A stretch of 44,928 bases of DNA from NCBI GenBank assembly GCA_028278425.1, contig JANQEJ010000203.1, forward strand, positions 1 to 44,928, given 5' to 3'. Shown piece after piece: positions 15,541-23,630 of the stretch. This DNA comes from Planctomycetota bacterium (GTDB lineage: Bacteria > Planctomycetota > UBA1135 > GCA-002686595). Below the pieces are notes generated by a model. The model was not told the DNA's origin. It did no database searches and saw nothing but the letters and a program-made list of their open reading frames with translations. Each line of letters opens with the position of its first letter. Positions within the stretch are counted from its first letter, which is position 1. The position numbers and the translations under genes are program-made.

Positions 15541-16038
15541 ATGGCGCCCCCGTTCCGAACCCGGGACCGAATGACGCCGACGCTCCAGATCCCCGCCGCC
15601 GTGCTGGCGGACGTGCGCCGCTGGGCGCGGGCCGAGCTCCCGCGCGAGGCCTGTGGGCTCCTGGTCGGCCCGGCGCCCGGGCCGCGCCCCGGCCCGGGGA
15701 GCACCGTGGTCCGGCGCGCGGTGCGCGCGCGCAACGCGAACGTGGAGCGTGCCTGCGACCGCTACGAGGTGGAGCCGGCGGACCACCTCGCCGCGTGGAA
15801 GGCCGCGCGGGCCGACGGGCTCGAGATCGTCGGCGTCTGGCACTCGCACCCGGCCCAGCCGGCGCGCCCGTCAGCGACGGACCGCGAGGCGGCGTGGGAG
15901 GGTTGGTCCTACCTGATCGTGGCCTTCGATCCGGACGAGGAGGCGCGCTCCTGGCGGCTCGACGGCGGCGACTTCGTCGAGGAGCGGATCCACGCCGGCG
16001 GCGGCTACGATGAGCGCGAGCCGGGAGCCCCCCGATGA
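15541..16038 (+). CDS. JAMM/MPN domain metalloprotease (JAB1/Mov34, Mec-like)
   Basis: A 165-residue cytoplasmic protein of the JAMM (MPN+) family. The full zinc motif is present: Glu36 in LPREACGLLVG and HSHP...SATD (His101, His103, Ser111, Asp114 in the HxH-x7-S-x2-D spacing). Bacterial JAMM enzymes of this size trim the C-terminal tail of ubiquitin-like sulfur carriers (ThiS/MoaD/CysO type) to expose Gly-Gly. The next gene, an E1-like enzyme with a rhodanese domain, overlaps by 4 bp (ATGA at 16035), which supports that job. A second ATG at 15571 is closer to the conserved start (LQIP..VLADV) and could be the real one. No sulfur-carrier gene is visible nearby. Confidence 0.85.
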   Translation: MAPPFRTRDRMTPTLQIPAAVLADVRRWARAELPREACGLLVGPAPGPRPGPGSTVVRRAVRARNANVERACDRYEVEPADHLAAWKAARADGLEIVGVWHSHPAQPARPSATDREAAWEGWSYLIVAFDPDEEARSWRLDGGDFVEERIHAGGGYDEREPGAPR

Positions 16039-17210
16039 AAGCCAAGGACCGCCGCATCGCCGAGTTGAAGAAGGAGATCCCCGCGGTCACCCCGGCGGAA
16101 GCCCTGGAGCGGCAGGAGAGCGGCGCCGTCCTGATCGACGTGCGCGAGCCCGACGAGGTCGCGGGCGGGAGCCCGCCGGGCGCGGAGCGGCTCGTGCGCG
16201 GTTTCCTCGAGCTGCGCGTCGAGGAGACGGTCCCCGACAAGTCGACGCCGGTGCTCGTGATCTGCGCCGGCGGCGTGCGCTCGCTCTTCGCGGCGGAGGG
16301 CCTGCGCCGGCTCGGCTACGAGGACGTCGCGTCGGTGACCGGAGGGTTCAACCGCTGGAAGAACGACGGTCTGCCGGTCGAGACGCCGCGCGTCCTGAAC
16401 GCGGCCGAGCGCGAACGCTACGGGCGCCACCTTCTGATGCCCGAGGTCGGCGAGGCGGGGCAGGCGCGGCTCGGGGAGAGCAAGGTGCTCCTGATCGGCG
16501 CCGGCGGGCTCGGCTCGCCCGCGGCCTACTACCTCGCCGCCGCCGGCGTCGGGAAGCTCGGCATCGTCGACCACGACGTCGTCGACCGCTCGAACCTCCA
16601 GCGCCAGATCCTGCACACCGACGACCGCGTGGGCACGTCGAAGGTCGACTCGGCGCGACGCACGCTGCTCGGGCTCAACCCGGCGATCGAGGTGGTCGGC
16701 ATCGAAGAGCGCGTCACCAGCGCGAACGTCGAGGACGTCTTCGCAGGCTGGGACGCGATCGTCGACGGCTCGGACAACTTCCCCACGCGCTACCTGGTCA
16801 ACGACGCCTGCGTGAAGATGGACGTGCCGAACGTGCACGGCTCGATCTACCGCTTCGAGGGGCAGGTGTCGGTCTTCTGGCCCGGGTATCCGAAGCGCCG
16901 GGGGCCGTGCTACCGCTGTCTCTATCCCGAGCCGCCGCCGCCCGAGCTGGCGCCGTCGTGCGCCGAGGCGGGGGTGCTCGGCGTGCTCCCGGGCGTCGTC
17001 GGGACGCTCGAGGCCATCGAGACGATCAAGCTCCTGTTGGAGCTCGGCGATCCGCTCGTCGGGCGGTTGCTCCACTACGACGCCCTGCGGCAGCGCTTCA
17101 CCGAGCTCACGCTCACGGCGAACGACGACTGCGGCGTCTGCGCGCCGGGGCGCGAGTTCCCCGGCTACGTGGACTACGAAGCGTTCTGCACCGGCGCCTG
17201 GGCCGGATAG
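16035..17210 (+). CDS. Rhodanese-E1 fusion, MoeB/ThiF/MOCS3-like sulfur carrier adenylyltransferase
   Basis: A 391-residue enzyme that would adenylate and sulfurate the C-terminal Gly of a sulfur carrier. Residues about 15-115 are a rhodanese domain with catalytic Cys77 in VICAGGVRS. Residues 125-385 are an E1-like domain: GAGGLGSP (155-162), DHDVVDRSNLQRQ, GSDNFPTRYLVND, zinc Cys pairs CYRC (292/295) and CGVC (366/369), and Cys309 in SCAEAGVLG, the conjugating cysteine position. In Uba4/MOCS3 the rhodanese is at the C-terminus; here it is N-terminal, an inverted domain order. The start overlaps the JAMM protease gene. Possible roles are in thiamin, molybdopterin or cysteine biosynthesis, or in tRNA thiolation. 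Confidence 0.9.
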   Translation: MKAKDRRIAELKKEIPAVTPAEALERQESGAVLIDVREPDEVAGGSPPGAERLVRGFLELRVEETVPDKSTPVLVICAGGVRSLFAAEGLRRLGYEDVASVTGGFNRWKNDGLPVETPRVLNAAERERYGRHLLMPEVGEAGQARLGESKVLLIGAGGLGSPAAYYLAAAGVGKLGIVDHDVVDRSNLQRQILHTDDRVGTSKVDSARRTLLGLNPAIEVVGIEERVTSANVEDVFAGWDAIVDGSDNFPTRYLVNDACVKMDVPNVHGSIYRFEGQVSVFWPGYPKRRGPCYRCLYPEPPPPELAPSCAEAGVLGVLPGVVGTLEAIETIKLLLELGDPLVGRLLHYDALRQRFTELTLTANDDCGVCAPGREFPGYVDYEAFCTGAWAG

Positions 17211-17224
17211 AAGGCGGCCGCGGC

Positions 17225-17240
17225 CGGGACGGGCGTCCCG
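17225..17240. terminator. Small GC hairpin between convergent genes
   Basis: CGGGACG (17225-17231) and CGTCCCG (17234-17240) are a perfect 7-bp inverted repeat in the 91-bp gap between the E1 gene (plus) and the gene ending at 17302 (minus). There is no T-run, and the 2-nt loop is too small to fold fully. It is a possible bidirectional terminator at best. Confidence 0.3.
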
Positions 17241-17301
17241 ACCGCGCCCGACCGATCGGTGGACAGCGGTCCAACCGGCTCAGAGGGGAGAGGGTTGTTT
17301 C

Positions 17302-18522
17302 CTACGAGGTGCGCTTCGCCAGGGGATAGGAGAGCACGGGCATCGTCGGGATCGGCGGATAGCGCATGACGAGCCGGTAGCCGCGGAAGTCCGCGAGGTC
17401 CCATCCGGCGCCCGCGCACGCGGTCTGCACCAGCTCGCGGTGGCGGGGTACGTGGGGAGTCGGCATCAGCGGCGGCCCTTCACCGAGCTCTTCGAGCGTC
17501 TCCGCGCAGGGGATGCGGTGGTGTTCCTGTTTCCAGAGGGGGAACGGAACCGGGCCGTGCATGAGGCTGTAGAGGTGGAGCTCCGGCGCGCCGCGGAAGG
17601 GGAGCTCGCGGTGAACGAGGAAGTCGTGCACGAGGATCTCCACCGGCGTGTTGAGCTGCACCATGAGCTCGGCGACCTCGTACTCGTCGCCCTCGCGGTA
17701 CGCGCTGCCGACGTTCCGCGCCAGCCAGCCGAAGATGCAGTTCGACGCGGCGGTGTGCCCGACCGGTCCCTCGCAGAGCTCGTAGGTCTTGCCGTCCGGA
17801 CGCGGGACGGTGCGGATCTCCGGAAGCGGGGACGTGCAGAAGTCGCGCAGGAGCGGCGGATCGTTCGGATCGCCCGCGAGCGGCCGGTGGGCCGGCTCGC
17901 CGCGGTCGTCCTCCGAGTAGCCGATGTTCATCAGGAGCGGCCAGGCCGTCGGGCGCAGGCGGCGGAAGTCGAGGAAACCGGCGACGGTGCCGACGTCGAC
18001 CTCCTCCGGGTTGTCCGCCGACGGCGCGATGAGCTGGACTCCGACGCGCACGCGCGCCTGCACGCCCCAGGTGGCGCTGTTTCCCTGGAAGGAGAGCTTG
18101 CGGTTGCTCTCGAGGCGCTGCGGGTCCACGCGGTCGGGCGCGATGCTCCCGAGCATGAGCTCGAGCGTCGCCCGGTCGCCGGAGTGGACCCGGACCATGC
18201 GGTCGAAGGCGTCCAGGGCGCCGCGCAGCTCGTCGAGCTCGCGCTCGCCGGCGCCGTGCTTCGCCAGAGCGGCGAGCAGGATCTTGATCCCGCCCGGGCC
18301 GGGCACGTGCTGCACCGCCTCGTAGCCGCTCGGCGCGTTGACGATCCTCGCGACCTTCCAGGCGAGGTTCTTGTTCAGGCCGAGGGCGCCCGCCATCCGG
18401 AAGGGGCGCCCCGGGTCGGCGCCGATCGCCGCGAGGACCTCGGTCAGCGAGGCGCGGAGCCCGTGCAGGGTGCGCTCGAACTCGGCCGTGAAGGACGGTG
18501 GCTCCAGGGGTTGGAGTTCCAT
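17302..18522 (-). CDS. Conserved-looking protein of unknown function
   Basis: A 406-residue soluble protein that I do not recognise. Near the N-terminus (about 20-90) lies a helical segment with GRPFRMAGALGLNKNLAWKV, which reads like a helix-turn-helix but is not diagnostic. The central and C-terminal parts have many His, Cys and aromatic residues (HDFLVHRELPF, HLYSLMHGPV, WKQEHHRIPCAE), and the chain ends without a membrane segment. The ATG at 18522 is chosen; a GTG six codons earlier (18540) is also possible, and neither has a strong ribosome site. It is divergent from the HAF-repeat gene with a palindrome in between. It may be a regulator, but that is a guess. Confidence 0.65.
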   Translation of the reverse strand: MELQPLEPPSFTAEFERTLHGLRASLTEVLAAIGADPGRPFRMAGALGLNKNLAWKVARIVNAPSGYEAVQHVPGPGGIKILLAALAKHGAGERELDELRGALDAFDRMVRVHSGDRATLELMLGSIAPDRVDPQRLESNRKLSFQGNSATWGVQARVRVGVQLIAPSADNPEEVDVGTVAGFLDFRRLRPTAWPLLMNIGYSEDDRGEPAHRPLAGDPNDPPLLRDFCTSPLPEIRTVPRPDGKTYELCEGPVGHTAASNCIFGWLARNVGSAYREGDEYEVAELMVQLNTPVEILVHDFLVHRELPFRGAPELHLYSLMHGPVPFPLWKQEHHRIPCAETLEELGEGPPLMPTPHVPRHRELVQTACAGAGWDLADFRGYRLVMRYPPIPTMPVLSYPLAKRTS

Positions 18523-18573
18523 GGGGACCGACGGTAGCACTCCGCCGCGCCGCTCCGAGAGAAACTCGAAGAA

Positions 18574-18589
18574 ATTTCCCTGGGGAAAT
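18574..18589. promoter_or_regulatory. AT-rich palindrome, candidate operator
   Basis: ATTTCCC (18574-18580) and GGGAAAT (18583-18589) form a perfect inverted repeat around a 2-bp centre. It stands out as AT-rich in a very GC-rich region. It lies two bases upstream of a -35-like TTGCGG (18592) and within the divergent gap between 18522 and 18697, so it could bind a dimeric regulator of either gene. Confidence 0.45.
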
Positions 18590-18591
18590 AC

Positions 18592-18619
18592 TTGCGGCCA
18601 GCGAGGGAGCCCCTACCCT
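18592..18619 (+). promoter_or_regulatory. Candidate promoter of the HAF-repeat protein gene
   Basis: TTGCGG (18592-18597) and TACCCT (18614-18619) are separated by 16 bp, a plausible -35/-10 pair. The start codon at 18697 lies about 78 bp downstream, preceded by GGAG. The same TTGCGG -35 appears before the protease gene at 42511. Confidence 0.4.
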
Positions 18620-18696
18620 GTTTCCTCCCCTCCCCCGAGCCCTCCCCGGGGCCTTCTCTTTCCCTTCGTTCCCCTTCCTCCCTTCCGGAGAACTCC

Positions 18697-20097
18697 ATGC
18701 AGCGTGCTCCCCTCCTGGCCGCCGTCGGCCTCCTCTCCCCGCTGGCCGCCGGCCAGACCTTCACGACCGTCGCCCCCGGCGACTCGGCCATCGACATGTC
18801 GTCCGACGGGAACCTGATCCTGGTCGCGGGCTTCTCCGACTGGGCCGTGGTCGACGTGGCCGCCGGCACCCGCACCCCAATCGCCGCCGGTGGCGACTTC
18901 CCCGTGGCGATCTCCGACAACGGCCTCGTGCTCGGCGACATGGACCACCCCACGCTGGGCGACAACACCTCGGGGATCCTGACCGGCGGGACGTGGGTCT
19001 CGCTCGGCACCATGGGCGGTGCCACCAGCGGTTGCCCCGACCTCTCGAACCCTTATGACCTCTCCGACGACGGCCAGGTCGCGGTCGGCCTCGGCTGGGA
19101 CGGCTGCACCGCCCGCGCCTACAAGTGGACCGGCGCTACCGGCATGGTCCAGCTCCCGCAGATCGGCCCCAACGCGACGCGCGCCAACGTGGTCTCCGCG
19201 GACGGCTCGACCATCGGCGGCTGGGACGAGGACACGACCGGCCCGCGCCGCGCCACGGTTTGGTTCGCCGACGGCACCCAGGAGCTCGTCAACGTCACGC
19301 CGTCGAACCCCACCGGCATCGGTGAGGTCTTCGGGCTCTCCGACGACGGCAACTGGGCCTGCGGCTCCGGCCTGAACGGCGTCGGCCCCTTCCTCTACAG
19401 CAAGGCGACCGGCACGATCGAGCTCGGCGTCCCCCCCGGCGGCGCGACCTCCGGCACCTTCGCGTACGACGTCTCGAACGACGGCAAGGTCGTCATCGGC
19501 GTCGAGGGCAACTTCCTCGGCTCGCGCGCGTGGATCTGGACCTGCTCCACCGGATCGCTCTGGATGGACGACTACTTCGCCGCGGTCGGCATCACGCTTC
19601 CGCCGGACGGCATCAAGTCCGCCTTCGAGATCAGCGCCGACGGCACGCGGATCCTCGGCACGTGGGGAACCGGCTGCTGCCCGATCACCGACAACGCCTT
19701 CCTCGCCACGATTCCGGCCCAGCCGACCTGGAGCCAGTACGGCATCGGCGCTTCGCCGGTCAACTACCTCGACCTCGACGGCGGCGGATCCACCGGCCTC
19801 GGCCAGGTCTTCGAGCCGGTCGTGTCCAACATCCCCGCCGCGTCGCTCATCGCCGCGACCGGGATCTCGCCGGCGACGGCGAACCTCTCCGCCCTCGGCG
19901 GGATCCTCTTGATCGACCCGACGTTCGTCACCGCGGTCGTCGACGCGCACACGGGCTCCGGCACCGTGACGCACTCCATCCCGATTCCGGGCGACCCCAC
20001 CTTCTGGGGCACGGACGTCTACATGCAGAGCCTCTGCGACGACTTCACGCAGCCCGCGGGCTGGGGGCTCTCCAACGGCCTGACCGTTTCTCTCTGA
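18697..20097 (+). CDS. Secreted HAF-repeat protein
   Basis: A 466-residue protein. MQRAPLLAAVGLLSPLAAGQ is a signal peptide, and a GGAG ribosome site supports this ATG (the frame is open to 18592). Residues about 30-340 hold repeated ISDNG / LSDDG / VSNDG / ISADG units with GxA..WT steps (ARAYKWTGATG, RRATVWFADG, SRAWIWTCSTG), the pattern of HAF-family extracellular repeats, probably a beta-propeller. The last 120 residues (PVNYLDLDGGGSTG, IPIPGDPTFWGTDVYMQSLC, GLSNGLTVSL) form a separate beta domain that I associate with secreted proteins of large-genome Planctomycetota. The role is unknown. It is followed by a MITE-like element. Confidence 0.8.
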   Translation: MQRAPLLAAVGLLSPLAAGQTFTTVAPGDSAIDMSSDGNLILVAGFSDWAVVDVAAGTRTPIAAGGDFPVAISDNGLVLGDMDHPTLGDNTSGILTGGTWVSLGTMGGATSGCPDLSNPYDLSDDGQVAVGLGWDGCTARAYKWTGATGMVQLPQIGPNATRANVVSADGSTIGGWDEDTTGPRRATVWFADGTQELVNVTPSNPTGIGEVFGLSDDGNWACGSGLNGVGPFLYSKATGTIELGVPPGGATSGTFAYDVSNDGKVVIGVEGNFLGSRAWIWTCSTGSLWMDDYFAAVGITLPPDGIKSAFEISADGTRILGTWGTGCCPITDNAFLATIPAQPTWSQYGIGASPVNYLDLDGGGSTGLGQVFEPVVSNIPAASLIAATGISPATANLSALGGILLIDPTFVTAVVDAHTGSGTVTHSIPIPGDPTFWGTDVYMQSLCDDFTQPAGWGLSNGLTVSL

Positions 20098-20119
20098 ACG
20101 CGCACCATCGGTTCCCCTA

Positions 20120-20152
20120 GGAGCCTGTCCGAGTATTCGCCGCACCCGCACG
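20120..20152 (+). repeat. Left terminal inverted repeat of the MITE-like element
   Basis: It begins GGAGCCTGTCCGAGTATTCG. It matches the reverse complement of 20311-20343 at 31 of 33 positions, with mismatches only at 20143 and 20144. Confidence 0.85.
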
Positions 20153-20310
20153 GCGCCCTCTCGAACGCAGCTCTGCGTCGGGGTCCCCTTCGAAACGCTC
20201 CGCAGGACCGTTTCGATTCCGCCTACGCGGAACCGGGGCTTACCTTCCTCAGCGTATCGCAGTGGATACGCGGTCGTCGTCGCTTCTTGATCCGCCGCGA
20301 GAGATGCGAG

Positions 20311-20343
20311 CGTGCGGGCACGGCGAATACTCGGACAGGCTCC
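20311..20343 (-). repeat. Right terminal inverted repeat of the MITE-like element
   Basis: Read on the minus strand from 20343, it begins with the same 23 bases as the left repeat, then differs at two positions and matches for eight more. It lies 25 bp from the stop of the convergent lipoprotein gene at 20368. Confidence 0.85.
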
Positions 20344-20367
20344 TAAACGCGGGAGAGGGGGGCGGCG

Positions 20368-22245
20368 TCAGCCGTCCCCCTCTTCCGTTTCCCCGCTCAG
20401 CGCTCGCAGGAGCTCCGCCTCTTCCTCGGGGGAGAGCTCCTCCATCTCGAACTCCTCCCACTCGAACGCGGACGCTTCCTCCACCCTGGTGCCGAGCATG
20501 ACCAACGGCGTGATGGCGAAGAGTCCCACGCCGATGACCTTCGCGAGCGGTCCGCCGCAGAACGACACCAGGTTCGCGGTCACCGAAGGATCGCCGCGCC
20601 CGATCGTCACGAGGTCGTCGCCCTCGATCCGCGAGAGCGCGACCGAGGGCACGGCGCCGGCGGCCAGCGCCGGGAAGGGGGGCAGCACGAGGCCCGGGTC
20701 GCGCGTCGGGTCGTCCGGGGAGCGCACGCCGTTCGCGAGCGCGGCGGTGAGCAGCGTAGCCGTGCCGTAGCCCTCGGCGATGCGGCGCTCGGTGTCGACG
20801 AAGGTGACGCTCGTCAGGTCGTCCAGCCGACCGGCGGCCGAGGACAGGAAGGCCTCGTTTGCGAGGAGCCCCGGCCCGCCGCCGCGCCGCTGGTCGATCG
20901 CGGCCGCCAGGGCCTGCGGCGAGAGCGTGAAGAACAGGAATCCGTCGGTGATCGCGAAGGAGAGCTCGAACGGGACCGGCCAGCCGGGGAACGTCAGCGT
21001 GCTGCACGGCGCGCCGCCGTGATCCCACGTGCGGAAGTCCACGCGGCCGTCCAGCTCGGCCGTGGCCAGGTCGTCCAGCGTGTCGAAGACGTACTCGCGC
21101 GTTCCGTTGAGCCCGGCTTCGTCGACCACCTCGACGAAGACGACGAGCGACATCAGCCCTCCGCCTCCGCTCGAGTTCGCGGTGTAGTAGCCCATCGTCG
21201 TCCCGAGGTGGCCGAAGATGTCCTGCTCAAGGTGCACGCCGGTGAAGGTGTAGATCATCTCGATCAGGTCCACGTCCGGGTCCTGGTCCGCCATCTTGAT
21301 CCAGGCGAGCGCGGTGGCCGGGTCGCTCTGCACGATCGCGGCGGAGACCGCGTCCGCCGGGACCAACCCGAAGTCGGCTTCGGTGATCGGCGCCGTCTCG
21401 AGCGACGCGTTGGCCTCCGAGATCGGCACGTAGTTCCCGTAGCGGCTGGCGGAATGGCTCAGCCCGTCCGCGATCCCGTAGGCCCAGGTGATCTTCATCG
21501 GCGCGTCGCCTGAGAGGCCCCACAGCGCGAGCTGATCGCGCAGGGTGAGCCCCTCCATGCCCAGCGATCCAAGGAACACGTCGATCGCCCCCTGCAGTCG
21601 GCCCATGTCCAGCTTGAACGCCAAGAGCGGCTCGACGCCCTCCGGAAGGTCGAGCGAGCCGAGCCCGAGCGGCCCGGCGTCCACCTCGCCCAGCGCCAGG
21701 ACGAAGCTCGCCTCCTCCCCGGCGCCGACGACGCCGTGGCTCGCGGTTCCGACCGGCGTGTCGAAGGCGCGCAGCCCGGGCTGTCCGGCCACCGGCCGGG
21801 ACTCGGCCCCCGCGACCATGGCGAGCAGGCCGGCGTAGCCCTGGGCGAGCTCGGCGACCTCGTGCTCGGATCCCTCGACGGTGAGCTGGGCGTCGAAGCT
21901 CGGGCCCTGGGACCAGTCGGCGTCGGGTGGAACGTCCAGGGTGAGGCTCATCGGCCGCGCCAGGGTGTCGAAGACGAGCTGTCCGATCGGGAGCGGAAAG
22001 TCCTCCGCGCCGAACTCCGCCGGAAGCTCCAGCAGGCGGTCGTCCAGCATCCCGAGCGCGGATCGGAGCCCCGCGTCGCGCGAGTCGGCCATCAGACGGT
22101 CGAGCCCGGCGGAGTGAAGGACCAGGGCGTCCTCGTTGGTCATCGGCTCGACGCCGCGCGCAAGCTCCTTGGGCCTCCCGGGGCCGGCGCAGGCGGTGCA
22201 GAGGATGAGAAGAGCGGCGAAGAGGCGGGGCAGGCGGGTTCGCAT
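20368..22245 (-). CDS. Predicted lipoprotein of unknown function, 625 residues
   Basis: The N-terminus MRTRLPRLFAALLILCTACA is a lipoprotein-type signal with Cys at about 19 (LCTAC). The mature chain alternates alpha and beta segments without a recognised catalytic motif. A hydrophobic segment near the C-terminus (AKVIGVGLFAITPLVMLG, about 575-592) is followed by a very acidic tail (EWEEFEMEELSPEEEAELL), so the protein may also be membrane-anchored at its C-terminus. The middle contains VFVEVVDEAGLNGTREYVFD and similar stretches that recall the DUF3352-type envelope proteins of planctomycetes, but this is only resemblance. It is divergent from the EAL-HDOD gene and convergent with the HAF-repeat gene across the MITE-like element. 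Confidence 0.75.
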   Translation of the reverse strand: MRTRLPRLFAALLILCTACAGPGRPKELARGVEPMTNEDALVLHSAGLDRLMADSRDAGLRSALGMLDDRLLELPAEFGAEDFPLPIGQLVFDTLARPMSLTLDVPPDADWSQGPSFDAQLTVEGSEHEVAELAQGYAGLLAMVAGAESRPVAGQPGLRAFDTPVGTASHGVVGAGEEASFVLALGEVDAGPLGLGSLDLPEGVEPLLAFKLDMGRLQGAIDVFLGSLGMEGLTLRDQLALWGLSGDAPMKITWAYGIADGLSHSASRYGNYVPISEANASLETAPITEADFGLVPADAVSAAIVQSDPATALAWIKMADQDPDVDLIEMIYTFTGVHLEQDIFGHLGTTMGYYTANSSGGGGLMSLVVFVEVVDEAGLNGTREYVFDTLDDLATAELDGRVDFRTWDHGGAPCSTLTFPGWPVPFELSFAITDGFLFFTLSPQALAAAIDQRRGGGPGLLANEAFLSSAAGRLDDLTSVTFVDTERRIAEGYGTATLLTAALANGVRSPDDPTRDPGLVLPPFPALAAGAVPSVALSRIEGDDLVTIGRGDPSVTANLVSFCGGPLAKVIGVGLFAITPLVMLGTRVEEASAFEWEEFEMEELSPEEEAELLRALSGETEEGDG

Positions 22246-22263
22246 CGGTTGGCTCCGTGGTGC

Positions 22264-22280
22264 GTTTTCTGGCCGAAAAC
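22264..22280. promoter_or_regulatory. Inverted repeat in a divergent promoter region
   Basis: GTTTTC (22264-22269) and GAAAAC (22275-22280) form a perfect 6-bp inverted repeat around TGGCC. It lies in the 112-bp gap between the lipoprotein start (22245, minus) and the EAL-HDOD start (22358, plus). It could be an operator; there is no direct evidence. Confidence 0.3.
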
Positions 22281-22357
22281 CGAGGCTAAGGCCTTCTCTC
22301 TACAGGTTCCAGGCCGAGCGGTCGACCGAGGGGATACGGACGCGCAGTCCCCTCGCC

Positions 22358-23572
22358 ATGCAGGACGTCTACATCGGCCGACAGCCTATCTACGGACGCA
22401 ATCTCGACGTCTACGCCTACGAGCTCCTCTTTCGCGGCGGGCTCGTCGACTTCGCGGACTTCGCGGAGGGCGACCGGGCGACCTCGCAGGTGATCCTGAA
22501 CGCCTTCACGGAGATCGGTCTCGACCGCGTGGTCGGCGAGCGGCTCGCCTTCCTCAACCTGACGCGCGGCTTCATCATCGGGGAGTATCCGCTGCCGATC
22601 CCGCACGAGAAGGTCGTGCTGGAGGTGCTCGAGGACGTGCGGCCGGAGCCGGTAGTCCTCGCCGGGCTGCGCGACCTCAAGAGCCGCGGGTACACGATCG
22701 CGCTGGACGACTTCGTGCTCACGAACGACACCGAGGGGCTCCTCGAGGTCGCCGACATCGTCAAGGTGGACTGCCTGGACCTCGGCGCGGACGAGATCAA
22801 GAAGCAGGTCGAGCCGCTGCGCCGCTTCCCCGTGAAGCTCCTGGCGGAGAAGATCGAGACGCAGGAGCAGTTCAACGTCTGCCGCGACATCGGCTTCGAT
22901 TACTTCCAGGGCTTCTTCCTGTCGCGGCCGAACGTGATCCACGACCGCGGGCTCGGCGCGAACCGCGTCAACCTGCTGCGCCTGCTCGCCGAGCTGCAGG
23001 ATCCCGCGTCGACCTTCGACCGCGTGCACGACCTCGTCTCGCAGGACGTCGCCCTGAGCTACAAGCTCCTGCGCCACATCAACACGGCCGCCTACGGGCT
23101 GCGGCGCAGGATCGAGTCGGTGCGCGAGACGCTGGTCTACCTGGGGCTCGACACGGTGCGCAACCTCGCGTGCCTGTTCCTGCTGGCGAGCGTCGACGAC
23201 AAGCCGCACGACCTCCTGATGACCTCGATGCTGCGGGGCAAGATGTGCGCGCTCCTCGCCGCCGGCGTCGACGAGGTGGAGATGCACCGCGCCTTCACCG
23301 TCGGCCTGTTCTCCGCGCTCGACGCGCTGATGGACTGCCCGATGACCCTCGTGCTCGAGAAGCTGCCGCTGGCCGAGGACATCCGCAACGCGCTGCTCGA
23401 CCGGAAGGGCGGGCTCGGCGAGGTTCTGGCGACCACCCTCGCCTACGAGCGCGGCGACTGGGAGTCGGTGTCGTGCTCCGGGCTCTCGCGCGGCCAGATC
23501 AAGGCGGCCTTCCTCGGGGCCGTCGAGTGGGTCGAGGTGATCGACCGCGAGCTCTTCCACCTCGCCGCGTGA
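22358..23572 (+). CDS. EAL-HDOD domain protein (YuxH family), probably degenerate EAL
   Basis: A 404-residue cytoplasmic signalling protein. MQDVYIGRQPIYGRNLDVYA and AYELLFR open the EAL domain of YuxH-type proteins. Several phosphodiesterase residues are present (Glu in ELL, Asn in FLNLT, Glu in LEVLE, DD in ALDDF, Lys in VKVD, Glu in AEKIET, Gln in FQGFF), but the loop after DDF reads VLTND rather than GTG. This loop is needed for c-di-GMP hydrolysis in active enzymes, so the domain may bind or sense rather than cleave. The C-terminal half (about 200-400) is an HDOD domain (YKLLRHINTAAYGL). The ATG at 22358 matches the family N-terminus; the longer upstream frame does not. Confidence 0.88.
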   Translation: MQDVYIGRQPIYGRNLDVYAYELLFRGGLVDFADFAEGDRATSQVILNAFTEIGLDRVVGERLAFLNLTRGFIIGEYPLPIPHEKVVLEVLEDVRPEPVVLAGLRDLKSRGYTIALDDFVLTNDTEGLLEVADIVKVDCLDLGADEIKKQVEPLRRFPVKLLAEKIETQEQFNVCRDIGFDYFQGFFLSRPNVIHDRGLGANRVNLLRLLAELQDPASTFDRVHDLVSQDVALSYKLLRHINTAAYGLRRRIESVRETLVYLGLDTVRNLACLFLLASVDDKPHDLLMTSMLRGKMCALLAAGVDEVEMHRAFTVGLFSALDALMDCPMTLVLEKLPLAEDIRNALLDRKGGLGEVLATTLAYERGDWESVSCSGLSRGQIKAAFLGAVEWVEVIDRELFHLAA

Positions 23573-23630
23573 CGGAGCGACGGAAGTTGGCGCCCCTGGC
23601 GCGCCCTCTTCCTTATCCTCTCCCGCCCGC

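Larger units (their letters stand above)
20120..20343. mobile_element. MITE-like element, 224 bp, with 33-bp terminal inverted repeats and TA flanks
   Basis: The left end 20120-20152 and right end 20311-20343 are inverted copies: 23 identical bases, two mismatches, then eight identical bases. Each end is bordered by TA (20118-20119 and 20344-20345), which looks like a TA target duplication as made by IS630/Tc1-type or some IS5-group transposases. The interior has no long coding frame but holds several small hairpins (TTCCGC-CTAC-GCGGAA, and CGTTTCGA pairing with TCGAAACG). It sits between the ends of two convergent genes, where it could also act as a terminator. The family is not identified. 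Confidence 0.75.
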
